The notes: generated by a model not told the origin, from the letters alone. A stretch of DNA of 14,690 nucleotides from JANQIV01 sp050117315 (GCA_050117315.1 JASFMY010000152.1:1-14690); one strand, 5' to 3'; counted from the stretch's first letter, positions 7,080 to 13,907 are shown. Program-made: numbers and translations.

Positions 7080-8743
7080 GCAAATACTTGGAATTCAAAA
7101 CTCCCGCAAGCAATGAAGCTATGGAATTAGCTTCGGACTTCCGTCTTAAAAACCAGGGCTTAACGCATCTTGATAAAGTTTACTGGAACCTGCCCGATTC
7201 AGCTTTGTATGAAGAAATCGTTTTTAGAAACGAAGGACATATTGCAAACCGGGGACCGATTCTTGTCAACACGGGTAAACACACTGCAAGAGCTGCGGCT
7301 GATAAATTTGTTGTTAAAGAAAATTCAACTGAAAAAAATATTTGGTGGGGTGAACACAACAGGCCTGTCTCCGTCGAAAAGTTTAATTCAATCTGGGCAA
7401 GAGCCCAGGCTTACTGCCAGGGTGAAGAATTATTCGTGCAGGACTGCTTTGCAGGCGCCGATCCCGAATACAAGTTACCTGTTAGAATTATAACAGAGAA
7501 AGCATGGCAAAGCTTGTTTGCCAGGAATATGTTTATTACTACCGAAAACAGGGAGACATTAAAAACATTTATCCCCGAATTCACTGTTATTTGTCTGCCC
7601 GGTTTTAAACTTGATCCTAAAATCGACGGAACGAGAACAGAGACGGGAATAATTTTAAACTTTGCAGAAAGAACAGCGATCATTGCCAATACTTTGTACG
7701 GCGGCGAAATTAAAAAATCGGTTTTCACCGTTCTTAATTTCCTGCTTACTTTTGAAGACGTTCTGCCGATGCACTGTTCTGCAAATGTCGGCGATGAAGG
7801 CGACGCCGCTCTTTTCTTCGGCTTAAGCGGCACCGGTAAAACTACTTTATCTGCCGATCCCAAAAGAAAACTAATAGGCGATGACGAACACGGCTGGAGT
7901 TCCGATGGTGTGTTCAACTTTGAAGGCGGCTGCTACGCTAAAGTAATCAGGCTGTCTGCCGAAGCCGAACCGCAAATCTATGCAACCACTAAAAGATTCG
8001 GTACCATTTTGGAAAATGTTGTTTACGATCCCGTCTCAAGAAGAATAGATCTTGACGATGATATACTTACGGAAAACACGAGAGCTTCTTACCCGGTTCA
8101 GTTTATTCCTAATCTTGTAAAAGAAGGGCATGTACAAACTCACCCTAAAAACGTGATCTTTTTAACTTGCGACGCTTCCGGCGTTATGCCCCCGATTGCA
8201 AGGCTTAATCCCGAACAGGCACAGTATCATTTTATAAGCGGTTACACATCAAAAATAGCCGGGACCGAAATCGGGTTGGGAATTGAACCGCAGATAACCT
8301 TCAGCGCATGCTTTGGCGCGCCGTTTATGGTAAGGCACCCGTTTGACTACGCACAGATGCTGAAAGAAAGAATGCTGAAACACAATGTTAACGTATGGCT
8401 TGTAAATACAGGCTGGGTAGGCGGAAGATTCGGTGTCGGCAAAAGAATCAGCATACGCCACACACGTAATTTATTGAATGCCGCTCTCGAAGGTACTTTA
8501 GACACTGTTGAATATAGAAAAGATAAACTCTTTGGTTTTGAAGTTCCGCTTAGCTGCACCAACGTGCCCGAAGAAGTACTGGAACCGTCAAACTCATGGG
8601 GCAATAAAAACGAATACTGGCAAAAATACGATGCTTTAGCTGCCCGTTTTATTGAGAACTTTAAGCTGTTTGAAAAAGGGGTGTCTACAGAAGTTAAAAA
8701 TGCAGGGCCGGTGAGGTTGAATAACGTTAGTGTTGATGTGTAA
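7076..8743 (+). CDS. pckA: Phosphoenolpyruvate carboxykinase (ATP)
   Basis: This 555-residue enzyme converts oxaloacetate and ATP to phosphoenolpyruvate, CO2 and ADP, the committed step into gluconeogenesis (EC 4.1.1.49). The ATP-type signature is complete: YGGEIKKS with K213/K214, the metal-binding H233 (MHCSAN), the P-loop GLSGTGKTT at 249-257 with K255, and the kinase-2 aspartates D269/D270 in IGDDEHGW. These numbers nearly coincide with those of the E. coli enzyme. Further conserved blocks are FNFEGGCYAK and the substrate-site RGPILVNTGKHTAR near the N-terminus. It is slightly longer than the typical 530-540 residues. The ATG overlaps the TGA of the aminotransferase by ATGA, which implies translational coupling. 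The enzyme is reversible and can work in the carboxylating direction in some anaerobes, so the flux direction is not settled by sequence. Confidence 0.97.
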   Translation: MSKYLEFKTPASNEAMELASDFRLKNQGLTHLDKVYWNLPDSALYEEIVFRNEGHIANRGPILVNTGKHTARAAADKFVVKENSTEKNIWWGEHNRPVSVEKFNSIWARAQAYCQGEELFVQDCFAGADPEYKLPVRIITEKAWQSLFARNMFITTENRETLKTFIPEFTVICLPGFKLDPKIDGTRTETGIILNFAERTAIIANTLYGGEIKKSVFTVLNFLLTFEDVLPMHCSANVGDEGDAALFFGLSGTGKTTLSADPKRKLIGDDEHGWSSDGVFNFEGGCYAKVIRLSAEAEPQIYATTKRFGTILENVVYDPVSRRIDLDDDILTENTRASYPVQFIPNLVKEGHVQTHPKNVIFLTCDASGVMPPIARLNPEQAQYHFISGYTSKIAGTEIGLGIEPQITFSACFGAPFMVRHPFDYAQMLKERMLKHNVNVWLVNTGWVGGRFGVGKRISIRHTRNLLNAALEGTLDTVEYRKDKLFGFEVPLSCTNVPEEVLEPSNSWGNKNEYWQKYDALAARFIENFKLFEKGVSTEVKNAGPVRLNNVSVDV

Positions 8744-8744
8744 A

Positions 8745-8831
8745 TAAAGATACCCCCTCAATTAACCTCCGAGGTGCAAAGTCCTACGAAGCTTTAGCGT
8801 AGTAGGTATGCTTCGGAGGTTTTTATCTTTA
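8745..8831 (+). terminator. Large REP-like multi-stem hairpin after pckA
   Basis: Nested inverted repeats start two bases after the pckA stop codon: TAAAGATA (8745-8752) with TATCTTTA (8824-8831), AACCTCCGA (8764-8772) with TCGGAGGTT (8813-8821), and inside them CTACG (8784-8788) with CGTAG (8798-8802) around AAGCTTTAG. The CCTCCGA stem is followed by TTTTT, so it can act as an intrinsic terminator. The central ACGAAGCTTTAGCGT-type core resembles dispersed palindromic repeats I recall from many environmental genomes, so it may also be a REP-type element. Confidence 0.75.
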
Positions 8832-8853
8832 GTCAAAATAAGATTTACGTGCC

Positions 8854-9054
8854 ATGAAAAAAGAATATGATTTTTCGGAAAGTGTTAAAGGTAAATTTTA
8901 TCACGAAAATGTTCAAATAAATATCCCTATCTATTTAGATAAAGATGTAGCGGAATTTGTTGAGGAAATTTCAAAAAAAAAGGAAATAGATTTGCAGACA
9001 ATAGTAAACACAATGCTGCGAAACAATAAGGATATTATTCAAACCTGGCAGTAA
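8854..9054 (+). CDS. Small ribbon-helix-helix antitoxin-like protein
   Basis: This 66-residue protein reads like a known family of short proteins with an N-terminal 'EYDFS..vkGKFY' segment followed by a predicted beta strand (VQINIPIYLDKD) and two helices (VAEFVEEISKKK and DLQTIVNTMLRNNKDII). That strand-helix-helix order is the MetJ/Arc (CopG) fold used by many type II antitoxins to bind DNA as dimers. I recognise the pattern, not a characterised member. No toxin partner is present on either side: upstream is the pckA terminator and downstream about 580 bp without a gene. It may be an orphan antitoxin, a solitary regulator or the remains of a toxin-antitoxin pair. No clear ribosome binding site precedes the start. 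Confidence 0.7.
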   Translation: MKKEYDFSESVKGKFYHENVQINIPIYLDKDVAEFVEEISKKKEIDLQTIVNTMLRNNKDIIQTWQ

Positions 9055-9631
9055 TACACTTAAAATATTTTCCTTTTTTATAATAAAGCATACAATAAAA
9101 TTTTGTTTATTGTAAACTTTTTCTCGTTAGAGAACCTTTTCCGTTACTTAATTTTACTCACCTTTCATATTTATAACTGCCTCAAAAATTATAAAAACAA
9201 CTTCAAAAAAAAGTAAGTTAAATAACTATTTTGTTGTTTATAATAAAAATAAAATTATTACTAAAAAACGAAAGATTAATACCTTGTTTTTCATTTTTCT
9301 ATAGATTACCTTTTAATATAATTAATCAAAAAATTCTTTTAACACTGAACCGTATTACTATGAGCTTTCGTGCATATTTTTCACACATGCGAATAAATTT
9401 AGCAGCACCACTTAAAAAACATTTAATGATAAATAAAAAAGATACAATAAGATAGGTATAGTTGTTGCTGTATAATTAACAGTAAGAGTTTTTATAATTA
9501 TAATTCAATAATCAGCATAATAGAAGAAAACTTCACAAAATTTTATAGGTAGTATCTTGCAAACAAAGGAAACACTGCTTCCAATTTTAATTCAATTAAA
9601 CAGAGAAAAATTTTACTGGGTAGAGAAAACC
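9055..9631. other. AT-rich gene-free stretch
   Basis: About 580 bases, strongly AT-rich, in which I see no convincing gene. Short frames across 9231-9455 and the 25-codon extension before 9632 have low-complexity composition and no family resemblance. It contains the hairpin at 9092-9113 and a loose AAACAAC/GTTGTTT inverted repeat. The promoter of the lipoprotein gene at 9632 must lie here, but I could not pick one. Confidence 0.5.
9092..9113 (+). terminator. Possible weak terminator of the small RHH gene
   Basis: ACAATAAA (9092-9099) and TTTATTGT (9106-9113) form an exact 8-bp stem around ATTTTG, 38 bp after the stop codon of the small gene, with AAACTTTTTC after it. The stem is all but G-C free, so it is weak as a terminator. 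Confidence 0.3.
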
Positions 9632-10663
9632 ATGAAAAAAACAATAATAATAACAGCAATAGTTTTAACAACGTTATTAACCTTTTTAACGTGCGGAGAT
9701 AACGGAGTAGAGCCGGAAGTAGAACCCGGCAGAAGAGATTACGAGTGGACAGTTGACACACTTATTACGCCATATACTGTTATTGAGAGGATATGGGGAA
9801 CAGCACCTGATGATATCTGGGCTATAGGTCCGGGCGGGGATTTGGATAAAACCATTTACCATTTTAACGGCACAGAATGGGAAAACGACGGAATATCAAG
9901 ATTAATTTCTCCATTAGCGGTTTACGGGTTTGGGAAAAACAATGTTTGGTTAGCCGGCAGGGAAGGAAGAATATGGCGTTATGACGGAACTGAATGGAAC
10001 GAAAGCGTAGTTTTTAAGAAACCAATAGAAGAAGTAATCGGCTTTCAGGATATTTTTGGAGATTCTCCAAATAATATATTTGCTGCCGGGTATTCAGGTT
10101 ATGGACAAAATCGAAAAGGGGTTATTGCTAAATATGACGGAAGCAGCTGGAAACTCCTCGACATCCCCTACATCCCTTCCAATTTTTTAAGAATAGCAAA
10201 GGACCGGAAAAAGAATAAATACTATCTCAAGGGAGTTCAACCATCAACACCTGACAGTAATGGAATATTTGAATTTGACGGCTCAAGTGATGTTAAACAA
10301 ATATACAAATCAACTTATGATTCAGAGGGATGGTGTTCTTTCAAGAAGGATATAAATAATGAAGTATTATTTGTAATAGGAAACGGGGTTTACCGATATA
10401 CCGAAGATAATAAATTCACCCCCATTTTTAAGAATGATATAATACAGTTCTATGCCGGAATAGACGGTAGAAATGAGAAGGACCTTTTAATAACTGTTGA
10501 TGACGGCAAATTATATCACTACAACGGTACTGATCTTGAGAATCTCTATACATTGGATTCGTCATTTCATTTTTTAGATTTTTTGGTTTTTCCCAAAGAA
10601 ATATTCTTCTTAGCAAGCAATCTTAGGGGAACAAATATAATACTGAAAGGAAAATTAAAGTAA
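9632..10663 (+). CDS. Beta-propeller lipoprotein of the 'PGRRDYxWTxDTL' family
   Basis: The likely start is the ATG at 9632 rather than one 75 bases upstream, because it gives a clean lipoprotein signal: MKKTIIITAIVLTTLLTFLTC with the lipidated Cys at 21, followed by the acidic linker GDNGVEPEVEPG. The protein is then 343 residues. The mature part begins RRDYEWTVDTL and carries repeats of the type 'iwGtapddIWaiG...l.hfnGteWe' (IWGTAPDDIWAIGPG, YGFGKNNVWLAGREGRIWRYDGTEWNE, IFGDSPNNIFAAGYSG, YDGSSWKLL, YHYNGTDLENL), which predict a beta-propeller. I recall relatives in Ignavibacteria and Bacteroidota that are often mislabelled as glucosyltransferases; nothing here supports an enzyme. Expected at the outer membrane or periplasm, possibly for binding or as a scaffold. 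Residue -1 of the lipobox is Thr, slightly unusual. A strong terminator follows, so it is probably a single-gene unit. Confidence 0.85.
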   Translation: MKKTIIITAIVLTTLLTFLTCGDNGVEPEVEPGRRDYEWTVDTLITPYTVIERIWGTAPDDIWAIGPGGDLDKTIYHFNGTEWENDGISRLISPLAVYGFGKNNVWLAGREGRIWRYDGTEWNESVVFKKPIEEVIGFQDIFGDSPNNIFAAGYSGYGQNRKGVIAKYDGSSWKLLDIPYIPSNFLRIAKDRKKNKYYLKGVQPSTPDSNGIFEFDGSSDVKQIYKSTYDSEGWCSFKKDINNEVLFVIGNGVYRYTEDNKFTPIFKNDIIQFYAGIDGRNEKDLLITVDDGKLYHYNGTDLENLYTLDSSFHFLDFLVFPKEIFFLASNLRGTNIILKGKLK

Positions 10664-10697
10664 AAACAAACTTAGGAGGATAACGCCCGGGAAAAAC

Positions 10698-10731
10698 GGG
10701 AATAGTGTTCGCGGCACTATTCCCTTTTGTT
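10698..10731 (+). terminator. Strong intrinsic terminator after the lipoprotein gene
   Basis: GGGAATAGTG (10698-10707) and CACTATTCCC (10715-10724) form an exact 10-bp stem with a 7-base loop (TTCGCGG), followed by TTTTGTT. This is a textbook rho-independent terminator 34 bp after the stop codon. Confidence 0.9.
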
Positions 10732-10744
10732 AAAGAATAACCCC

Positions 10745-10767
10745 AAAGGCCGGCAACCTTTATTTTT
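10745..10767 (+). terminator. Second, weaker hairpin with T-tract
   Basis: AAAGG (10745-10749) and CCTTT (10757-10761) enclose CCGGCAA and are followed by ATTTTTT. The stem is short; it may back up the stronger terminator just upstream or be incidental. Confidence 0.35.
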
Positions 10768-10840
10768 TCACCTTATGTGAACTAGGGTCATTCTGTTTTT
10801 AAACTAATATTTTTTTTCTTAACCAAAAAGGAGAATTCTA

Positions 10841-12676
10841 ATGATATTCTTAAAACTGAAATCGTTTATTTTTTCTGCTGTATTGTTCCTTTTAATGTTT
10901 AATCCTTCAAATGCGCAAACAACTACAGAAAAAACACCTACTCTTAATAAAGCTATAGTAAAATATAAGGCCAGTAGAGATGCTTCCACTTATAGCTATG
11001 GTTCGGGGCTGCTCAAGTCTTCTAACGGTCAATATATATTGTTTTACAGCATCGGACATATGGATTCTATTTTTACAGACGCTGAGAAGGAATTAACATA
11101 TCGCACAATCCTTGGGTTTAATATAAGTGACATACCTCAGGGTTCAACACTTCTGGAAGCCAAGTTGAAAATAGATATTGACCGTGTTTACCAGGTTACA
11201 TCCACGGCAAAGATTAAAGATATGGGAACTTCAATAAGTTTATTTGACAATGAAGATGAGTATAATAATATTGGAAGTGGTTCAACGCTCAATTCAAGTG
11301 TAAGTACCGGTGGGACACTTACCGAAGTAACACTAAGCGGGCTTACAGATACTTTTGATGAAGCTTTATACGGAAGTAAAAAAATCTACTTAGGCGTAAT
11401 GAGTAATAACGAATCATCTCATGAAACTATTTGTGATATAAGCAGTGTTACTCTCGTCATCAAATATGAGTTTAGGCAAATATTACATATAGGGGTAGAA
11501 AATAATTTTAGCGGCGGTCAAGTTTACTCATCAACAAGCGGTAATAAAACAGCCCCGTATAACATTTACCCTGATGCGGGACAAAGCCTAACGCTGGGTG
11601 CAATAGAAAATCAGACGGATGAGAATGGTTATATAAGAATCTGGAATGACACGGAAGCTCCTGATAATAAAAGTATATGGCAAAGGCGAAAAGGTACTGA
11701 CATTTACGATAGGAGCGATGATCAAAACTATACTTTTGTTACTTCATTAGATGACGATAATTCAACATACATTGCCAACTTAAGGAAAAAATGCGACATA
11801 ACTTTACAAAACAGTTTCAGCGGCGGAGTTATAACCGTTAACGGAACAGAAAGGAGTTCCCCTTATACGGAAGAGGATGTTATTGAATTAAATGATGTTG
11901 AGGTTTCGGTATCAAGTACAACAACCGTAAACTATATTGATTATACCTTCCAAAATTGGAGCGACGGGTCTACAACTTATTCAGGGCGTTCACAAACTTT
12001 TAATCCCAGTGCCCACACAACTTACACCGCCAACTATATAGGCACAGTAAATAATTCATATAGAAATATGCGTGATACCGGTATACTATGGGATTTTATT
12101 GTAATAGAATGGGACGAACACCCGAATACAGATGTTACCCATTATAAAGTTTATAGACGAGTAAAACATGATGGTGTTATGGGTGACGAAGTGCTGGTAG
12201 CCACAAAACCAAGAGGTTCAACTTCTTATACCGATAGTTATTATGTAAAAGCAAAAACTTACGTAGATTTAGTTCAATATGACGTTAGAGGCTACTATTC
12301 ACCGGATGGAACTTATCCGGACGCTGATTATTTTGCTGTTTACGGTGAACCTTGCCTTCCCAAAGAAAACGACACAACCGCAGTTGAGAATGAAATTGTT
12401 AACGAGTTTGCTCTTGCAAACTACCCGAACCCGTTTAACCCGAGTACGAATATTAACTTCTCAATTCCAAAAGCACAAAATGTAAAACTGCTTATATATA
12501 ATATATTAGGCGAAAAAGTAAAAGAACTTGTAAACAGCAATATGGAAGCAGGCAGCTACACAGTTCAATGGAACGGCGATAACCAGTCTGGTAGAAAAGT
12601 AAACTCTGGCGTTTACTTCTCCGTACTGCAGACACAAGAAAAAAGAATTGTTAAGAAAATGATTTTAAGCAAGTAG
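10841..12676 (+). CDS. Secreted multi-domain protein with T9SS type A sorting domain
   Basis: A 611-residue protein preceded by a good ribosome binding site (AAGGAGA). It has a signal peptide cut after SNA (residue 25). Residues about 26-210 form a beta-rich module (LTYRTILGFNISDIPQGSTLLEAKLKIDI) resembling DNRLRE/CBM96-type structural domains. Two related modules follow at about 212-316 and 317-404, each with FSGG near its front, an SPY or APY motif, and YIANL or YTANY at its end. Residues about 415-500 look like a fibronectin type III domain (WDFIVIEWDEHPNTDVTHYKVYRRV). The sorting domain begins at N527 (NYPNPFNPSTNINFSIP) and ends with VKKMILSK, all expected features of T9SS cargo: exported by Sec, then moved through the outer membrane by the type IX system and usually processed. 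No catalytic motif is seen, so an adhesive, matrix or substrate-binding role is possible. Monocistronic, with a hairpin after the gene. Confidence 0.9.
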   Translation: MIFLKLKSFIFSAVLFLLMFNPSNAQTTTEKTPTLNKAIVKYKASRDASTYSYGSGLLKSSNGQYILFYSIGHMDSIFTDAEKELTYRTILGFNISDIPQGSTLLEAKLKIDIDRVYQVTSTAKIKDMGTSISLFDNEDEYNNIGSGSTLNSSVSTGGTLTEVTLSGLTDTFDEALYGSKKIYLGVMSNNESSHETICDISSVTLVIKYEFRQILHIGVENNFSGGQVYSSTSGNKTAPYNIYPDAGQSLTLGAIENQTDENGYIRIWNDTEAPDNKSIWQRRKGTDIYDRSDDQNYTFVTSLDDDNSTYIANLRKKCDITLQNSFSGGVITVNGTERSSPYTEEDVIELNDVEVSVSSTTTVNYIDYTFQNWSDGSTTYSGRSQTFNPSAHTTYTANYIGTVNNSYRNMRDTGILWDFIVIEWDEHPNTDVTHYKVYRRVKHDGVMGDEVLVATKPRGSTSYTDSYYVKAKTYVDLVQYDVRGYYSPDGTYPDADYFAVYGEPCLPKENDTTAVENEIVNEFALANYPNPFNPSTNINFSIPKAQNVKLLIYNILGEKVKELVNSNMEAGSYTVQWNGDNQSGRKVNSGVYFSVLQTQEKRIVKKMILSK

Positions 12677-12709
12677 TTTGGTAAAATAAGGGCAAGAATT
12701 GTAATATAA

Positions 12710-12760
12710 AAATCCCCGGAATCTTCCCGCAAACAGGATAAATAAAGATTTCGGGGATTT
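12710..12760 (+). terminator. Terminator-like hairpin after the T9SS protein gene
   Basis: AAATCCCCGGAATCTT (12710-12725) pairs with AAGATTTCGGGGATTT (12745-12760) at 15 of 16 positions around a 19-base loop, 33 bp after the stop codon. The ATTT at its end is only a short T-tract. The A-rich left and T-rich right flanks would let it serve both strands. Confidence 0.7.
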
Positions 12761-12787
12761 ACGGCAGCGGGATTTTCAATAACCTAA

Positions 12788-12832
12788 AGGGTCATGGCTA
12801 TGATTATTTATTTTAGTTGCGAAATTGACCCT
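12788..12832. repeat. Short inverted repeat AGGGTCA/TGACCCT
   Basis: AGGGTCA (12788-12794) and TGACCCT (12826-12832) are exact reverse complements 31 bp apart, just before the 42-bp tandem repeat. No gene starts nearby, so an operator role has no visible target. Confidence 0.4.
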
Positions 12833-12892
12833 GAATGCCGGAGCTATTGAACATTACATTCATAGTAATTACGGAATTTGGCTTATACGATT

Positions 12893-13042
12893 ATGCAAAA
12901 CCTCCCCAACCCAAAAGTGGAGCAATGCACGTTTGTGCAAAGCTTCCCTAATCAAAAAGTGGAGCAATGCACGTTTGTGCAAAACCTCCCTAATCAAAAA
13001 GTGGAGTAATGCACGTTTGTGCACGGCTTCCTCAAAAAGTTA
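12893..13042. repeat. 42-bp tandem repeat with GCAC/GTGC hairpins
   Basis: The unit starts GTGGAGCAATGCACG and ends CTAATCAAAAA. Copies begin at 12917, 12959 and 13001; the first two differ at about two positions and the third decays after 23 bases. A partial copy (TGCAAAACCTCCC...) precedes them from about 12893. Each full copy holds the palindrome TGCAC-GTTT-GTGCA (12926-12939, 12968-12981, 13010-13023). Because 42 is divisible by three, a frame through it shows a 14-residue repeat, but this looks incidental. Function unknown. Confidence 0.85.
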
Positions 13043-13383
13043 CCCCATAAACATTTGTTTATTAGTAGGAGATAGTAGATAGGATTAAGGAGACAGAAGA
13101 AAGTTTGTGATTTACTGCAGCCTTTATTAAAAGAATAAATTACACCAAAGGGAGATTTTGGGGGGTTGTAAAAGACCATTCGTTGACACTAAGGGTTAGC
13201 ATTTTTCGTCAAGAAGTGGAGAGGCTGTCTCAAAAGTACGGTTGTCATCACGAGCGACCTGCCTCGCCGGCAAGGCGGGAGCGAAGTGATCTCTATTTTG
13301 AGCTAAAAACGAAAGATTGCCCCTTTTTCTAAAGAACATGAAAATTATATGCTGTCGTTTTGACATTCAGTATGCAATTGTGC
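13043..13383. other. Gene-free stretch between the two tandem arrays
   Basis: No convincing gene on either strand. It contains the IS-end-like motif and hairpin annotated at 13221-13290. The remaining sequence (for example 13083-13200, with short G- and A-runs) shows no family resemblance that I can name. Confidence 0.5.
13221..13290. repeat. IS-end-like motif and dispersed-repeat hairpin
   Basis: GAGGCTGTCTCAAAA (13221-13235) resembles terminal sequences that I recall flanking insertion elements in Bacteroidota. It is followed by GTCATCACGAGCGA...GAGCGAAGTGATCTC, the form of a widely dispersed repeat ('GTCATTGCGAGCG..GAAGCAATCTC'). Inside lies CCTGCCTCGCCGGCAAGGCGGG-type near-palindrome (13258-13279; 10 of 11 pairs including one G-T), and the outer arms ATCAC (13247-13251) and GTGAT (13286-13290) also pair. 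The local G+C is far above the surroundings. No matching opposite end is visible in the window. Origin is inferred from memory, not from a search. Confidence 0.55.
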
Positions 13384-13535
13384 TAGAAAAAGTATCAACG
13401 GAGATACCTAGACCTATCAGCGATGATAGAAAAACTATCAACAAAGATACCTAGACCTATCAGTGATGCTAGAAAAAGTATCAACGGAGATACCTAGACT
13501 ATCAACGATGATAGAAAAACTATCAATGGAGATAC
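13384..13535. repeat. Iteron-like array: seven 16-nt palindromes every 21-22 bp
   Basis: The array has a 42-43 bp super-unit starting TAGAAAAA at 13384, 13427, 13470 and 13512. Each super-unit contains two related 16-nt imperfect palindromes of the form [GC]TATC-6 nt-GATA[GC], at 13392, 13414, 13435, 13457, 13478, 13499 and 13520. They are joined alternately by CTAGA(C) and AAAAA. The starts are 22, 21, 22, 21, 21 and 21 bp apart, close to two turns of the DNA helix. A degenerate further copy may lie at 13541-13556. No coding frame of sense crosses it and no unique spacers exist. Best read as a protein-binding site array or a transcribed hairpin series. Confidence 0.85.
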
Positions 13536-13870
13536 AAAATTTATCTCCGGTGAATAAAATTTATTCGTCAATGGTTTAATATTGAGCCTTAAGCTATTAA
13601 CCGGGGACAAGTAATCTCTGGGTTGAAAAGCATGCGGATAAGAAAAGAAGGGCAATTTTTGTGAAAAAGCTGGGCTTCTTGAAGTGAACTTTGTGTGCTG
13701 CAACGCGGATTGCCGGCAATCTCAAATCTATTTCACAAGCATATATCCAAATCCTACGCAGCCAACCTGCGGTGTTTTTTCGCCGGCAGATATTTTCCCA
13801 CAAAAAAAGACAAAAGCCGCTTTCAAAAATGTTCTATTTAAATAAAGTTTCTGCAAAATAAAAAGTCAGT
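13536..13870. other. Gene-free stretch with palindromes
   Basis: No convincing gene. It holds an AAAATTTAT duplication (13536-13544, 13556-13564), the palindrome GAATAAA-A-TTTATTC (13552-13566) and the perfect 14-bp palindrome GATTGCCGGCAATC (13708-13721). Two overlapping minus-strand frames across 13494-13803 have no family resemblance. Composition between about 13600 and 13800 is less AT-rich than the flanks, and the segment could be a relic of a gene or part of a dispersed element. Confidence 0.45.
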
Positions 13871-13907
13871 CATTTCTCTCCCGATAAAAAACATCGGGAT
13901 CGAAATG
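13871..13907. repeat. 13-bp hairpin with small internal loop
   Basis: CATTTC (13871-13876) pairs with GAAATG (13902-13907) and TCCCGAT (13879-13885) with ATCGGGA (13893-13899), interrupted by a TC/TC internal loop, around AAAAAAC. It lies on the 3' side of the IS110 transposase gene and may be a terminator or mark the element boundary. Confidence 0.6.

Noticed and set aside
7411..8604. Several minus-strand frames inside pckA
   Set aside because: They are antisense shadows of a well-conserved enzyme gene without their own start signals.
9231..9455. 74-codon plus-strand frame after the RHH gene as a possible toxin
   Set aside because: Composition is low-complexity AT-rich, it begins about 175 bp after the gene rather than coupled to it, and no toxin motif is seen.
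10672..10696. AGGAGG motif suggesting a small gene after the lipoprotein
   Set aside because: No start codon follows at a usable distance before the terminator hairpin; it is likely a chance match.
12825..13082. Plus-strand frame with a 14-residue repeat (KWSNARLCK...)
   Set aside because: The repeat arises because the 42-bp DNA repeat is a multiple of three; the DNA palindromes explain the sequence better, and there is no ribosome binding site or known family.
12917..13535. CRISPR array
   Set aside because: Both tandem arrays lack unique spacers; units are contiguous and diverge internally, and no cas genes are nearby.
13494..13803. Two overlapping minus-strand frames of 68-69 codons
   Set aside because: They overlap each other, one runs into the palindrome array, and neither shows a start signal or a recognisable family.
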